A stretch of 64,000 bases of DNA from Fasciolopsis buskii (taxonomy: Eukaryota; Platyhelminthes; Trematoda; Plagiorchiida; Fasciolidae). Where the stretch lies: contig LUCM01004076.1 of the NCBI GenBank assembly GCA_008360955.1, positions 40,952 through 104,951 of the forward strand, in the 5' to 3' direction. Of this stretch, positions 1-10,029 are shown piece by piece (position 1 is the stretch's first letter; each line of letters begins with the position of its first letter). The notes below the pieces were generated by a model. It made no database searches. It saw nothing but the letters and a program-made list of their open reading frames with translations, and had not been told where the DNA came from. The translations under genes and the position numbers were made by a program.

Positions 1-813
1 CAGTGGAGGTGAGCATGGGTATATTGAAGGTTCGAGCGGCCTATGTTGGACTGAAGCCTTTGTGGCGTCGGCCTGATATTTCCCTGAAGTTCAAAGGCCG
101 TGTGTACTGTGTCCCAGTGCGCTCAGTTCTGTTGTACGGTTGCGAGACATGGAGTATGCGTGTGGGAGATGTTCGTCGGTTGGAGGTTTTCGATCACCGA
201 TGTCTACGTAGTATCGCCAGGATTGGATGGAGTGACCGGGTGAATAATGTAGAGGTGAGGAATCTAGTGTTAGGTGCCGGCTTTGAGAATACCTCACCTC
301 ACCGTGTGAAGCTTAGTAGACTTTTGGTTGGGTCACGTGTTGCGTATGACGAACACTCGTCTACCATATCGTGCTCTATTTCGCATTCCTCTTTCGGAGT
401 GGAAGAAGGCATGTGGAGATCAGCAGATGACGTGGCAGCGTGGGATTGGAAAATGCACAGCGAATTTATGTGAAGTAGGTGTTACACATCTTCCTGGTTG
501 GGATCTGAAGGACTCGTCACTTAGCTTGCTGGAGACACTGAAGGATATGGCATTGAACCGTGTACAGTGGCAGTGGTGTTGTCATTTTCTATGGAAACGG
601 AGTGATTGAAAGAGTGCGTTTGTACAGTTAGAGTCTGTTCTGTTTGTTGGCTACGGCAGGGTTCTTATATTTTACCGCCTGTGTAGGTCCACTCCCTGTT
701 TCGCTCAGGATATTCACTTTGTTTATAGAGACATGAAAGCTTGGGAAAAAACAGCAGACAATGATGCTTGGTTTGATGTTTAACGTTGAGCGATGATGAT
801 GGTAGTGATGACA
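1..813 (+). mobile_element. RTE-clade LINE, 3' end (C-terminus plus 3' UTR)
   Basis: This is the C-terminal part of an RTE-type LINE polyprotein (endonuclease plus reverse transcriptase), cut by the left edge of the window. The first frame (3-473) reads VLLYGCETW, then VFDHRCLRSIARIGW, the block that follows the RT domain in flatworm RTE elements. After a frameshift near 330 the second frame (328-609) continues with GHVLRM, SEWKK, LPGWDLKD and ALNRVQWQWCC, the usual last residues of the family. A short 3' UTR runs to a GATGATGATGG-type low-complexity tail at about 790-813, which suits the simple-repeat ends of RTE copies. The frameshift shows a dead copy. Family assignment is from remembered family motifs. 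Confidence 0.9.
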
Positions 814-814
814 T

Positions 815-1450
815 GCAGGCTGTCACAACCAATCGGGTCACATCGCAACTCACTAAGCCAGGAAATTGCGAGGTATTCTTGATAAGTCACTAGAACTTAT
901 TGATGTTGTTAGGCAGGGTCTATTCTAACTTTCCAGCGAGTTTGTTCCGGAAAATTGATAGAGGGTTTACTTGACTCTTACCGACGCTGCTTCATGTATT
1001 TTGAGATCCAAAAATAGCACAATGACGGCTTAGTGCAATTTAATTCGTGGTCTTGGACGAGGGATGTGCTCTGGTAAGAACGAGAGTCCGGTAGACAGTC
1101 CCACAATTTGCAGTTAGTTGCAATGTGATTGATCTGGGCCTACCGGTGACTGGAAAAGGGCGGACGCCAGGTGACGTATAGGCCAGTGAGGCATCCGAAG
1201 TTGGAACTTGCGAGAAACAAACGATGATCTGAGCGGAGGGCTAAAGTACGTTCGCCGTTTTCTGAATGTCAGTAATCGAGACTAAAAGGACCTCCTGAGT
1301 GCGCCTCGTTCAAGGGCAGCTGATTTATTAGAGCATTCATGTGTCCTACCAAAATCACGAAGTCACACCGCTTCGGTGTACCTTAGAACAGCTTTTGATA
1401 GAAAGTGTCTATGATTGGAAAATTTGTGGGCGGATATGCTAAGATGATAA
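815..1450 (-). mobile_element. RTE-clade LINE endonuclease fragment, heavily decayed
   Basis: Read on the minus strand, this segment gives broken pieces of an RTE endonuclease: a piece like VILVGHMNALINQLPLNEAH followed by GGPFSLDY. It aligns by eye, in the same orientation, with about 5750-6330 in the next RTE copy; both share the runs equivalent to CTGGAAAAGGGC and AACTTGCGAGAAACA. No frame is open for long, so it is much older or more degraded than its relative. It starts immediately after the simple-repeat tail of the element at 1-813, so the two relics abut in opposite orientations. Confidence 0.75.
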
Positions 1451-2051
1451 GCATCTTGCGCCCACCTCAATGACGATTGCAGTTACCTCTGATTTTCACT
1501 GATCACAGTCGACTGCCTACTGGGATACAAACAAAGTGCAACCTCAGCTCTTTCACTGGGAGTCAAACCAACGCCAAAAAGACCAGAAGCCACAGCCTCA
1601 GGGTCTCCAGGATGGCTCAGATGCAACCTCGCCAAATGATTGGATGGGGATGTAAATCGAGTGAGAGCTAGAATCTTGAATGTGAGTTTATTGAATACAA
1701 CACATCAACGACTGGGGTCCCCAGTGTACGAGCTAAACAGGTCTGTCATCCTGTACGCATCTATGTCCGCACACTGAATGTCTAATGTGAAGGGGCATCA
1801 AGAATGAAAAAAGTTGAGCATTAGCCTACGAGGGCAGATTCGGCGAAATCTGAATGCTAGCTAAAGAACAGGGGCAGCGATACTGTCACTAGTACCACCG
1901 ACTGAGTCAGTCACTCCTAACGATTATATTAATTCATCATTTACCGGATTTGAGAAACGATGGTTCCCAACAAAGGTGTGAAACTCCAGTGCGACAAACT
2001 CAAACCCCTTGTGTCTAATGACATACGGATAGAAGCTTCCGGAGGACTTAC
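1451..2051. other. No gene recognised
   Basis: I see only short open frames without recognisable motifs. The part just below 2052 on the minus strand would be the intron following the exon-like frame at 2052-2339, because it begins with GTAAGT. Confidence 0.4.
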
Positions 2052-2339
2052 CGAGATCGTCGATTCGAAATCCAAACTCGTCAAAGTAACGACCGGAAAG
2101 AGGCGAGTCACCAATCCGGTCTTCTTCGTCACCGGGTGACTCGTAATCGTAAACTATGGACGGTTTGAGTGATGGGACGAGGGCACAAAAAGATACGATT
2201 TTTCGCAAAGCTTTTCTTCTTTCCTCCTCTATACAGCTTTCCGAGATCGGGATAGTAGTTCCATTTTCTTGAAATCCATTCATATTTAGGATGATCGGTG
2301 CATTGCCAACTTTCAATTCTGTCGGGTGATTGACTGGTT
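2052..2339 (-). CDS. Candidate host exon, unknown protein ending in FDEFGFRIDDL
   Basis: A clean 96-codon minus-strand frame with normal-looking protein composition stands out from the decayed LINE sequence around it. It includes APIILNMNGFQENG, EEERRKALRKI, an acidic stretch (YDYESPGDEEDR) and SGRYFDEFGFRIDDL. It is preceded by an acceptor-like TTTTCATAG at 2340 and ends at CTCG followed by GTAAGT, a perfect donor match. The exon is 288 nt, phase 1 at both ends. The YFDEFGFRI motif resembles the segment that precedes TBC (Rab-GAP) domains in some proteins, but no TBC domain is visible, so I claim no function. Alternatives are a chance open frame or an old gene fragment. Confidence 0.45.
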
Positions 2340-2402
2340 CTATGAAAATCAAGAAAATGGAGACAATTATTTAACTGCAATCAATTTTAGAAAGCCACTC
2401 AC

Positions 2403-2495
2403 CTCTATGAACTCACAACTTTGACGAGTGCGCCGCTTTACATAAATCAATTTATCCTTCAAATAACCATTTATCAAAAAATCTTTAGCAATGCA
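2403..2495 (-). CDS. Possible small upstream exon of the same gene
   Basis: This 31-codon minus-strand frame (DFLINGYLKDKLIYVKRR, ending QSCEFIE) is bordered by a pyrimidine-rich CTTTTTCTAAG acceptor and by GAG followed by GTGAGT, a strong donor. The gap to the next candidate exon is 63 nt, a plausible minimal intron for a flatworm. The phases do not agree: this frame ends in phase 0 and the next starts in phase 1, so joining them as drawn gives a stop. Either one border is wrong, the exons are not neighbours in the transcript, or the locus is a pseudogene. Confidence 0.25.
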
Positions 2496-2714
2496 CTTAG
2501 AAAAAGCGGCATAATGGTAAAAACGTCAATGGAAAGCCTATGCAGCTATTAACCTTCCTAATATCGCCGCTCCATCCTGAAGCATAACGATGGCTCGTAA
2601 GTATGTGCATGAAAGCCTTAACGCGCAGATTGCAGAACAAGAACCAATAACAGTGATGCTGCAGCATGCAGGCGGGCAAAACACCGGTCGCGCTTTTCCG
2701 CAGTATTAATATCA

Positions 2715-2880
2715 GAATTAACAAAACACCTGGGATCAAACTGGACAAGGGAAAAGATTCCTAAGGACTGGTGTGAATCAGTGGTTGCACCGATTAAAAA
2801 GAAAGTTGTTAGATCCTCATGTGAAAACCACAAGGAAATCAATTTGGTAAGCATTACATCCAAATTACTCGCGATCAAGT
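2715..2880 (+). mobile_element. RTE-clade RT N-terminal scrap
   Basis: The plus strand reads REKIPKDWCESVVAPIKKK, then SSCENHKEINLVSI and TSKLLA. This is the start of the RTE reverse transcriptase fingers region, normally IPKDWxESxxxPIFKKG, SSCxNxRGISL and ASKLLA. The frame stays open, but similarity stops abruptly after SKLLA, so only about 55 codons of the element survive. Overlapping minus-strand frames are shadows. Confidence 0.8.
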
Positions 2881-2892
2881 GGGTTAAGCGTC

Positions 2893-3490
2893 CGTCACCA
2901 AAAAGGTCAGGGATTTCAATCTCGGATCTACCGAAAACTTTGGCGGTAGCCGGCAAGTTGCTCTCGCCCAGCTCGTAACCATACTTGACTTTATGAGGCT
3001 GTGGTCCCATTCCACCCGAAGTTGCAGGTCAGGGTTGCTGGTGCCCATCTCCTAGTGCAGTAAGCCCTGGTCGTTGTGGGAGCATGGCCCTTAAAACTAC
3101 ACTGATGCATACAGCAGGTCATAAAAAAGTAACTGCCCATCCGATGTCTCTAACAGATTCAACCAATGCTTCGAATATACAGCCGTCGAACATACACTTT
3201 CTTATTTTAGGGGACTAGACTCTGCGAGAGGACAAGTCAGCTTACTGGTAGATATCCATGTGCTGTGTTCTGAGGCAAGCTCTGCGCAATGCAAAACCTA
3301 ATCGCTGTGCCAGTCACGTACTCGGAAGACCGACTGAGTGTCTAGGCAATCCATATCACCATCAAAAGTGGTGGCAGACGGCAACTCGCTGTCGCCCAGC
3401 TCGTTTTCACAACTGAATTAATGACACATTATGTGGTTCTATGGCATTCCAAGTTTCAGAGTTAAGGTTGCAGGTGATTCCCGCGTAGGC
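2893..3490. repeat. Diverged direct repeat of about 130-150 bp
   Basis: A segment at about 2893-3040 recurs at about 3350-3480. Both contain GGCAAGTTGCTCTCGCCCAG-like and GGCAACTCGCTGTCGCCCAG-like runs, then TGTGGT…CATTCCA, then GGTTGC followed by TGG or AGG. The copies sit about 450 bp apart with many substitutions. No coding potential is evident. It could be an old local duplication or part of an unrecognised element. Confidence 0.5.
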
Positions 3491-3592
3491 TCCTGTAATA
3501 ATGAGACGTCTCTTTCATTACACTCATACATCAGGCACGAAATAAAAACTCATTTCTTTAGCTGGCCACCGAGGTGGCACGTACAGCCAAGC

Positions 3593-3620
3593 ACTATATA
3601 TATATATATATATGTATATA
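3593..3620. repeat. AT dinucleotide microsatellite
   Basis: A run of alternating TA/AT of about 25 nt, interrupted once by TG, ends near 3620. It lies at the expected 3' boundary of the minus-strand RTE copy that follows, so it may be that element's simple-repeat tail rather than an independent locus. Confidence 0.8.
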
Positions 3621-3639
3621 TCTCCTTGAAAACAAACAG

Positions 3640-6470
3640 TACCAGCGGAACAAGTGAGCAGAACCACACAGGAGGAAAACAAATAGCAAGTCAAAGAACA
3701 ATGAACCATAAAAAACCAACTGGTATTTTGAGTTTTCATTGTACATAGTGGCTTTTGGTTGTTTCCGGAGCATTTCTAAGGGGGATGAGTTCTACCTGCA
3801 GTTTATACAGCATTCATGCCACTGACTTCGATTCTGAGCCATATTTCTTAGCGTCTGCAGCCAACGGTACTTCACATCTCCCGGACCCCAACCAGGAATG
3901 CGGGGAGCACCAACCGAGGCCAAAACCGAAACTAACTTTCTTATACCTCCCTACACCAAACCATAGCCTGACCGCCGCGTCGCTCCTTCCAGTTTTGCCC
4001 AGCACGTGCAGAAAGAGCACGAGAAGATAGATGATAAGCAGACATATGCAGCACATGTCCAGAGCACCTCAGTCAGAGGACGGCTGTCTGCACTCAACAC
4101 ACGACGACGTACCTACTCATTGCTCCTCCGATATTCCCACCAGGCACGAGCAATGTTTCGAAAAGATCGGTTGTCGAAAACAGAAAGTCGCCGGGCATCG
4201 TCAACGCGGATAGACCGGGTCTCGCAACGGTAAAAAAGAGGTTTACGAAGGGTGGCATTTCACACCCTTCCGTTAAGGGAAAGTCCGATGTCATGGCGGT
4301 GCCACAAGTGCTGCAGGTTCGTAAAGCCTAGACTAGCCCTCACAATTCTTGTCGCGACCTTATCCCAAACATATCCGCCAGGTGTGGTCAGACTCCTGAA
4401 GTGTTTGAAGTTATTGACTATCGCTAATGAATTACTATAAATAGTGAATAGAAGCACAGGCTCCTGTCAGTCCTGAAGAAATACCGTACACTTTGAAGGT
4501 GCGAAGCAGATATAGCATCCGAATACCTAAATCACCAAGCGGTCTGGCGCGCGTTGAACTGCCTGCGCATCGTCACTCAGCAAGGCAATATAGTCGGTTT
4601 ACTCTGGGTCAATAACTTTCCCCTGGGAGGAGTCCAACTCCACCGTCTAAAAGGTCAAACAAAGCGTTCTGTAGAACATCCTCTACGACTAAACTGAGTA
4701 GAAATGGGAATATAAGACAGCCTTGCCGTACACCACTGAAGATGACGAACGGTGGCGAAAGCTGGCCATAAGCTCTAACCCGGTTTGAGATATGACGGTA
4801 CAACTGTTTGAAAACCGGTACATACTTCTCAGGTAATCCACTTCACAACCAACAGTGCCAAATTGCAAACCTATCAACAGAGTCAAAGGCTGCATGAATG
4901 TCCAAGAACTCGACGATCGTTGGCCTTTGGAAAGTCAAACGGTAATCTAACAACGTCGGAGGATGAAGATTTGATCCACGCATCCACAATCACCTCGGAA
5001 CCTAATCCTTATGAGTTCGCCCTTCACGCGTGTTGTACAACCTGCGAGTAATGACGGACACAGGCGGTTCTGACTCTAATTGGGATAATACTCCTATGGC
5101 TAGCGCAGTCACTCGGCAAACCATTTGAAGACAGGGATAACAATCGACTCCCCCACGAGTAGGGGACTTCCTCGGGAGTTCAGATCTCCGAGAACAAAAC
5201 GTGAAGTTCTCTGATCAGTTCAATTCCTCCATCTTTAAATAGAGCTGGGGAAAGCCCATTGGAGCCCGGCGCTTTACGACGTCCTAAGGCTCGGATTTCC
5301 TTGAGGATCTCCACCTCAGTTGATGGAGCTGTGGTAACCGGCCGCCGGTCGCTCAACGGAATATCTGTGGGAGGCGCTCACGATAAGGGCCAACTAAACT
5401 GCGGCTGAAAGTGTTCCGTCCATCGTACAGGACGGCCCTGCAGGTTGTGGATAGGTGAACCGTCAGCTTTACAAATCGGTTCCCTCACACTAAATGGTTT
5501 CCAGTCGGTAGCTCGGATGAGATGAAACAGCTTCCGAGAAATTTCCATGGTGGCACCATGTTCTATCTTTGAAGCCTGTTGAGACCACCAGATCTCGCGA
5601 TCCCTACGAAGGCTTGCACTGAGTTCACATCTCGTTTCGAGCCGTACTTCGCTGTGCTTGCTGCAATCTAGGATGGAGTGCCGCGTGTCAAGAAGGCGTA
5701 AAGACTCAGTAGGAATCCAGGATGTCACAATGCGACAGGTCAGGCCATAATTAACTAAGCCAGCAAATTCAAGGCACTCTTGATAAACGACCAGTGCTCA
5801 ATGATGTTGCGAGATGGTGCCAGTCCTTGCATTTAAGCCAGTGCACTTCGAAAGATTGATAGACGAGTCGGATCTGATAGCTTGTCGCAATCTAACCGAC
5901 TATGCACCGTGTATTTTGAGAGCCCACTGAAGCACATGGACAGCTTAGTACACATCAACTCGTGGTTGGGGACGAAAGTGCTCCAGTACGACCGGTAGTG
6001 TTGTAAACAACTCCGCCATTTGTAGCTAGTTGTAATATGGTCGATTTGGGTTCACCGCTGACTGGAAAAGGGCAGACGTCAGTTGGCGTACCGTCTGAAG
6101 CTCGCACTTGCGAGAAACAGTCAATGGTCTGGGGACAAACAGAACGCCAGTAATCGAGACCAAAAGGGCCTCCTAAATGCGCCTCTTTTAGAAACAGCCG
6201 ACCTACTCGAGCATCCAAGTCTCCGGCCAAAATCGCGATGTCAACCTGCCTTGTCGTGTGCAAGAGGTTGTGCAGCTTTTGACAGAAAGTGTCCTTGACC
6301 ACAACAGGGATGCAATCTGTTGGCACGTACGCTGAGGCGACAAGTAAGTTGCGTCTGTCAGAGCGACAACTGTTAACTTTGCACAAGTGGTGTTGGGTGC
6401 AAGGTCGCGTTCTTGGTTAAAAGGAGAGTGATGAACGTTCGCAAATGGATCAGTCATATTCATTGCTGTA
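3640..6470 (-). mobile_element. RTE-clade LINE, nearly full length but decayed
   Basis: Going 5' to 3' on the minus strand, the domains appear in the right order. The endonuclease lies at 6463-5955 (RNLLVASAYVPTD, ILAGDLDARVGR, EAHLGGPFGLD). The linker is at 5728-5378 (REIWWSQQASKIEHG, LFHLIRATDW, RWTEHFQPQFSWP). The RT is at 4895-4600 (RVRAYGQLSPPF, GVRQGCLIFPF, VVEDVLQNALFDL). The post-RT block is at 4457-4260 (FTNLQHLWHRHDIGLSL), with the C-terminus down to about 3810 (CGHVLHM, RGGQAMVW, PGWGPGDV). Several frameshifts and stops break it, and the catalytic YADDI is eroded to TDYIALL-like residues. The 5' end is truncated within the endonuclease. The 3' UTR runs toward 3640. Confidence 0.9.
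5955..6386 (-). pseudogene. RTE endonuclease domain frame
   Basis: This 143-residue frame is the best-preserved part of the minus-strand RTE copy. The family normally has AGDFNAxxG; here it is AGDLDARVG, with the Asn lost. The EAHLGGPFGLD block that follows is typical. The endonuclease would nick target DNA for target-primed reverse transcription. An overlapping frame at 6203-6463 carries the preceding residues, so a frameshift lies near 6290. Confidence 0.85.
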
Positions 6471-6589
6471 TGCGTTGTGGGCTTTTGTATTACTCGGTCG
6501 CCCGGTCCATGGTATCCGTTTTTTTTATTCGAGGATGCACCTCTAGTCTTTGCGCGGTTTAACGCTTCCTACAAAACAGCAGAATCATT

Positions 6590-7790
6590 CCAGACGAGCC
6601 GGCGGCTAATTGATCGGTTCACGCACATCTAGAAAACTTACCAGGTAAGTGGGACACGACAAGGGCAATGGCCCTATGTGGTTGTTGGGCCACACTCGCC
6701 ATGTTACAGTGCCACCAGCCGGCTATTGCGGTATTTTGTAGGGAGATCGCTTGCCAGGTGAAAACCAGCCATGCCCACAACACTCGCTGATTGTCCACGG
6801 CTGCTCATTTGGTGGACCTGAGGCTACCTTATTCACTGCTAACCACCTGGATGGTGGCCGTTCCTTATCCACGACCTACGGACGCGCTCACTGGCATGCA
6901 ACTCTGCCCTGAGCTGCTCACGCAGGAAACCGTCTGACTTTGAATATGAGAACAACGTTGTGGTACTGAGTGAAAAAATTAAGGAAGCTGCAAGTTCCAT
7001 ACTCCAATGGTCGTCGCGCAGGATAAACAGGACTATGCTGCGCATCGCATAGAGCTGGGTGGGTAGTGATAAGCATGCTACCACTCAGAGTTTTCTTTCC
7101 CTTATTCAACCTGTCTCTTCTGTTCCCAACCAAATGTCTTTGCCCCCTCAGCCTACCCATAATGTCCCCACTGATAACCCGCTCGGCACTCGCAACGGTT
7201 CATTGTCAAGTAGTGTAGTGAGTGGTTTTCAGTCTGCCAGTTCACATATTATCAAGGCTAGTCAGCCTCTGAATCTCGGTTCCTTCAATGTGCGCACTCT
7301 CATGCAGGTTGGTCAACAGGCGTGTCTAGCCTTCACATTAGACTAACTGAATGCTGATGTCTGTTGCGACAGTGAAACACGAATTCAGGATTCGAGTAGT
7401 GTGATTCAACTAATTGCGCCTAAAAACTTGGAAACATTTCCTGCGCAAGTAAAAGATCGAAGCAGCTTAAGCTGTAGGTCAATGCAGTGTAGGAATAATC
7501 TGGAGTAGGAGGGTTGAGGCAGCTCTTTTGGGCTGGATCCCGGTTAACAGTCGACTTTGCGCCGTGGGACTGCAGGGCTCAGTCGGGGTGCGGAAGGATA
7601 GTTGTGTTGAGCGCACCTTATTTGTCATCTAGGCAAATACCTCAGCAGACTGTGGCGTTAACATGAAAAAAGACGACTTTTATGACGAATTCGTCACTCT
7701 AGTTGGGGAAAGCAAAGGCTCTGATATTGTAGTGGTAGTAAGTGATTTTAATGCACAAGTTGGAAAACTCTGTGCAAGCAGTCTGTAGCA
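6590..7790 (+). mobile_element. RTE-clade LINE, 5' UTR and endonuclease start
   Basis: From about 6640 a non-coding leader runs to 7058. A frame at 7059-7346 then carries LNLGSFNVRTLMQVGQQACL, the usual first residues of an RTE endonuclease. After a stop at 7344 and frame changes come CVERTLFVI and, near 7670-7780, DDFYDEFVTLVGESKGSDIV followed by VVSDFNAQVGKL, where GDFNAQVG has become SDFNAQVG. Similarity then ends where the minus-strand jockey-like element begins. It lies head-to-head with the minus-strand RTE at 3640-6470. Confidence 0.85.
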
Positions 7791-10020
7791 GTGAGATATC
7801 GCTTACGCGGTTTTGCGTAAAATTATTCCGACGGAAGGCCAAAATAAATAACTTTGCGCGCAGCGTCGGCAGCAAGCTAAGAGACGAAGGAAGATCAGCA
7901 TAATGAACAAATGGATAAGTCAAAAAGAGAAACAGGGTCTGTGGAACTCGGAGTAGTCGAGTCAACGGACGGATGTAAGAAGAAAGAATGACGTTTCAAG
8001 GAAATTAAAAGGAGAGGTTTTGGAATAACTGAATGTGACGTGACTGTTGAGAATCCAGAAAAGCTCTGTTCACTATCGGAATTTATGGATATATCAATGA
8101 TAAAAACGGCCACCTTCGATGTTGGTGTTCGCAAGGCGAGGAGTGCGGTAAGAAAAAGACCGGTGAAAAATGGTGTCATCGACAAAAAGTGGATCGGACT
8201 AGAGGTAGTAGACAGAAGACCAATAATGAATAAAAGATGGAGGGCGCATGCAAATACTGAACCTCGAGGAATGTCAGCATTTACAGGAAATGGCTAGGAC
8301 GGGATCCAATTAAGTCGGACGAAGATGGTCTGTTCGCTGAGGGAACTTGATGCCCACAATAAGAGAGAGGAAGGATTTGAAAGTGGACAGTTTCGACATA
8401 ATACATTTGTGCCAAACTCGTCGGAAGCCTTACAAATGTAGAGCAAGACCAGGTGTGTGAGTTGAGGGCCAATAGATCGCCGTTGAATCACGAGACCGGA
8501 AACTATATTGACAGTCACTAATTACTCCCTAGGGCTCTAGAAACGAAGGCAGTTGGTCGGAGATTACAGTTTCAGATACCTTCGAAATCGGAACGACAAA
8601 TGTTAGGATCAGTAGGATCACCGCATTTAGAAATAGGAACAAGTTAGAAGAGCAGAAAGTTTAAGGGGAAGACAGAATAGGTGAGGCAAAAGAGGAGCCT
8701 TCTCTGGGGCACACGTTTTCAGGAAAATGGGTGGAATACCATCTGTACCGGGTTGTTTGGAAAAATTCGAAGAATGTAGTGTTTAGCAGGTCTTCCTAGT
8801 GCTTATACAAGGTAGGAAAAGAGACAATGGGAGAAATCGAGTGTAAGAAAACTGAGTCAATTGGAATTTGAGGCAAACAGGAGGCAAAAACCAGCTTTCT
8901 CGCGTGGTTCACGAACAATACCACAAGAGGGATCACATATGAGGGGTAGAAATTGGCAGGGCAGAAATTTAGTGAGATGGCTTTTGCAAGGTGAATGAGA
9001 GTAAGCGTTCTGCTTTGCGAGAAACAAAGCGCTTTTTGGCTCTCTGTATGGCTGCTGAACACTTGTTCCTAGATTGCATGAAGCGGTGGTGGAAGACGGT
9101 AGTAGACGAGGAGCGTCAGCTTCAGGCGTACAGCACGGTCGCATGCGTGATTAGACCACTCGGAGGATTCGGGTTTTTCTGGTTTGGAAATGTATGGAAT
9201 AAAAAGTTTCCTGTCTTCAAGAGCAATGTCGGCAAAGTTGGAAACGGATGTGGAGAAGTCGGACGTAAAAAAGCAGTCATTCCAAGAGTAGGAGACCAAG
9301 AAGTTGCGGAGACCGCCCCGGTCGGCTAAATTGTAGCGCCAGACTGCATGTTTCGAGGAGGGTGGGGGGTTTACGGATGATGTAATAAAACAATGGTCTG
9401 ATGACCAAGAGGAGAGAGGATACAAATATCTGAGTAGAGAAGAGACTGAAGGTCATGAGTTTGAGCACGGTTGCCAGCTTGATCGGGCACACGTGAGGAG
9501 ATTAATTAGCTGAGGTCACTTGTTGGGCACAGCGAATTATTCGGCTTTGCGCGCCATGCTCAAAGCGCCAGAGGAGTGCACCAGCCACTCGTTTTTGTGA
9601 ACGTTGCAATCTCCCACAATAGTAGCATGACTTCTGGGGTGTGCAATGAGCAAACATTCAAATCAAAAATGGAAGAGTCAGCACTGCTGGGTGAAAATAA
9701 ACAAGACAGGAGTATTGACAGAAGGAAGAGAGTCGGAGTTTCAACCAAATAGGCTGAAATTTGCGATTGGAAAAGTCCAGATTTGGTATCCGGCTGGCGG
9801 AAGGTGAATGATGAACAAAACCTCGGATAGTTGCTTCGGGAACAAAAGAAGAGTGAAAGGTGTAATTGGAAAATTGAAAGTGTGGTAACCGATGAAAGGG
9901 AGATTCGAGTCTTGGTAAAAAAAATTGGGGCAAAATGAGAAGATAAGGGAAACTGATGAAGATAATCATCGTTATAGTTCAGTCCGCGAATGTTTGCTAG
10001 GGTAATGCGCCATGGCTTTG
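7790..10020 (-). mobile_element. Jockey-clade LINE, endonuclease to RT, 3' truncated
   Basis: The 5' end lies near 10020 on the minus strand. Frames at 10027-9560 and 9969-9658 give ITLANIRGLNYN and LFFCSRSNYPRFCSSF, plus in the other frame SPFHRLPHFQFSNYTFHSSF and SRIPNLDFSNRKFQPIWLKL, an apurinic-type endonuclease start. Frame 9425-9069 gives YPLSSWSSDHCFI, then KPGKP- and ACSRAVRLK-like blocks that precede the RT. Frame 8185-7895 gives PLLLISLKRHSFFL and PVSLFDL, the region after the RT palm. The catalytic core at 8.2-8.9 kb is unreadable. Similarity ends near 7790, so the C-terminus is missing. Confidence 0.75.
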
Positions 10021-10029
10021 CATGCAATT

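Noticed and set aside
2618..3010. 130-codon minus-strand frame
   Set aside because: It is the shadow of the plus-strand RTE RT fragment at 2715-2880.
3593..3739. Frames across the AT run
   Set aside because: Low-complexity translation (repeated Ile-Tyr) with no coding support.
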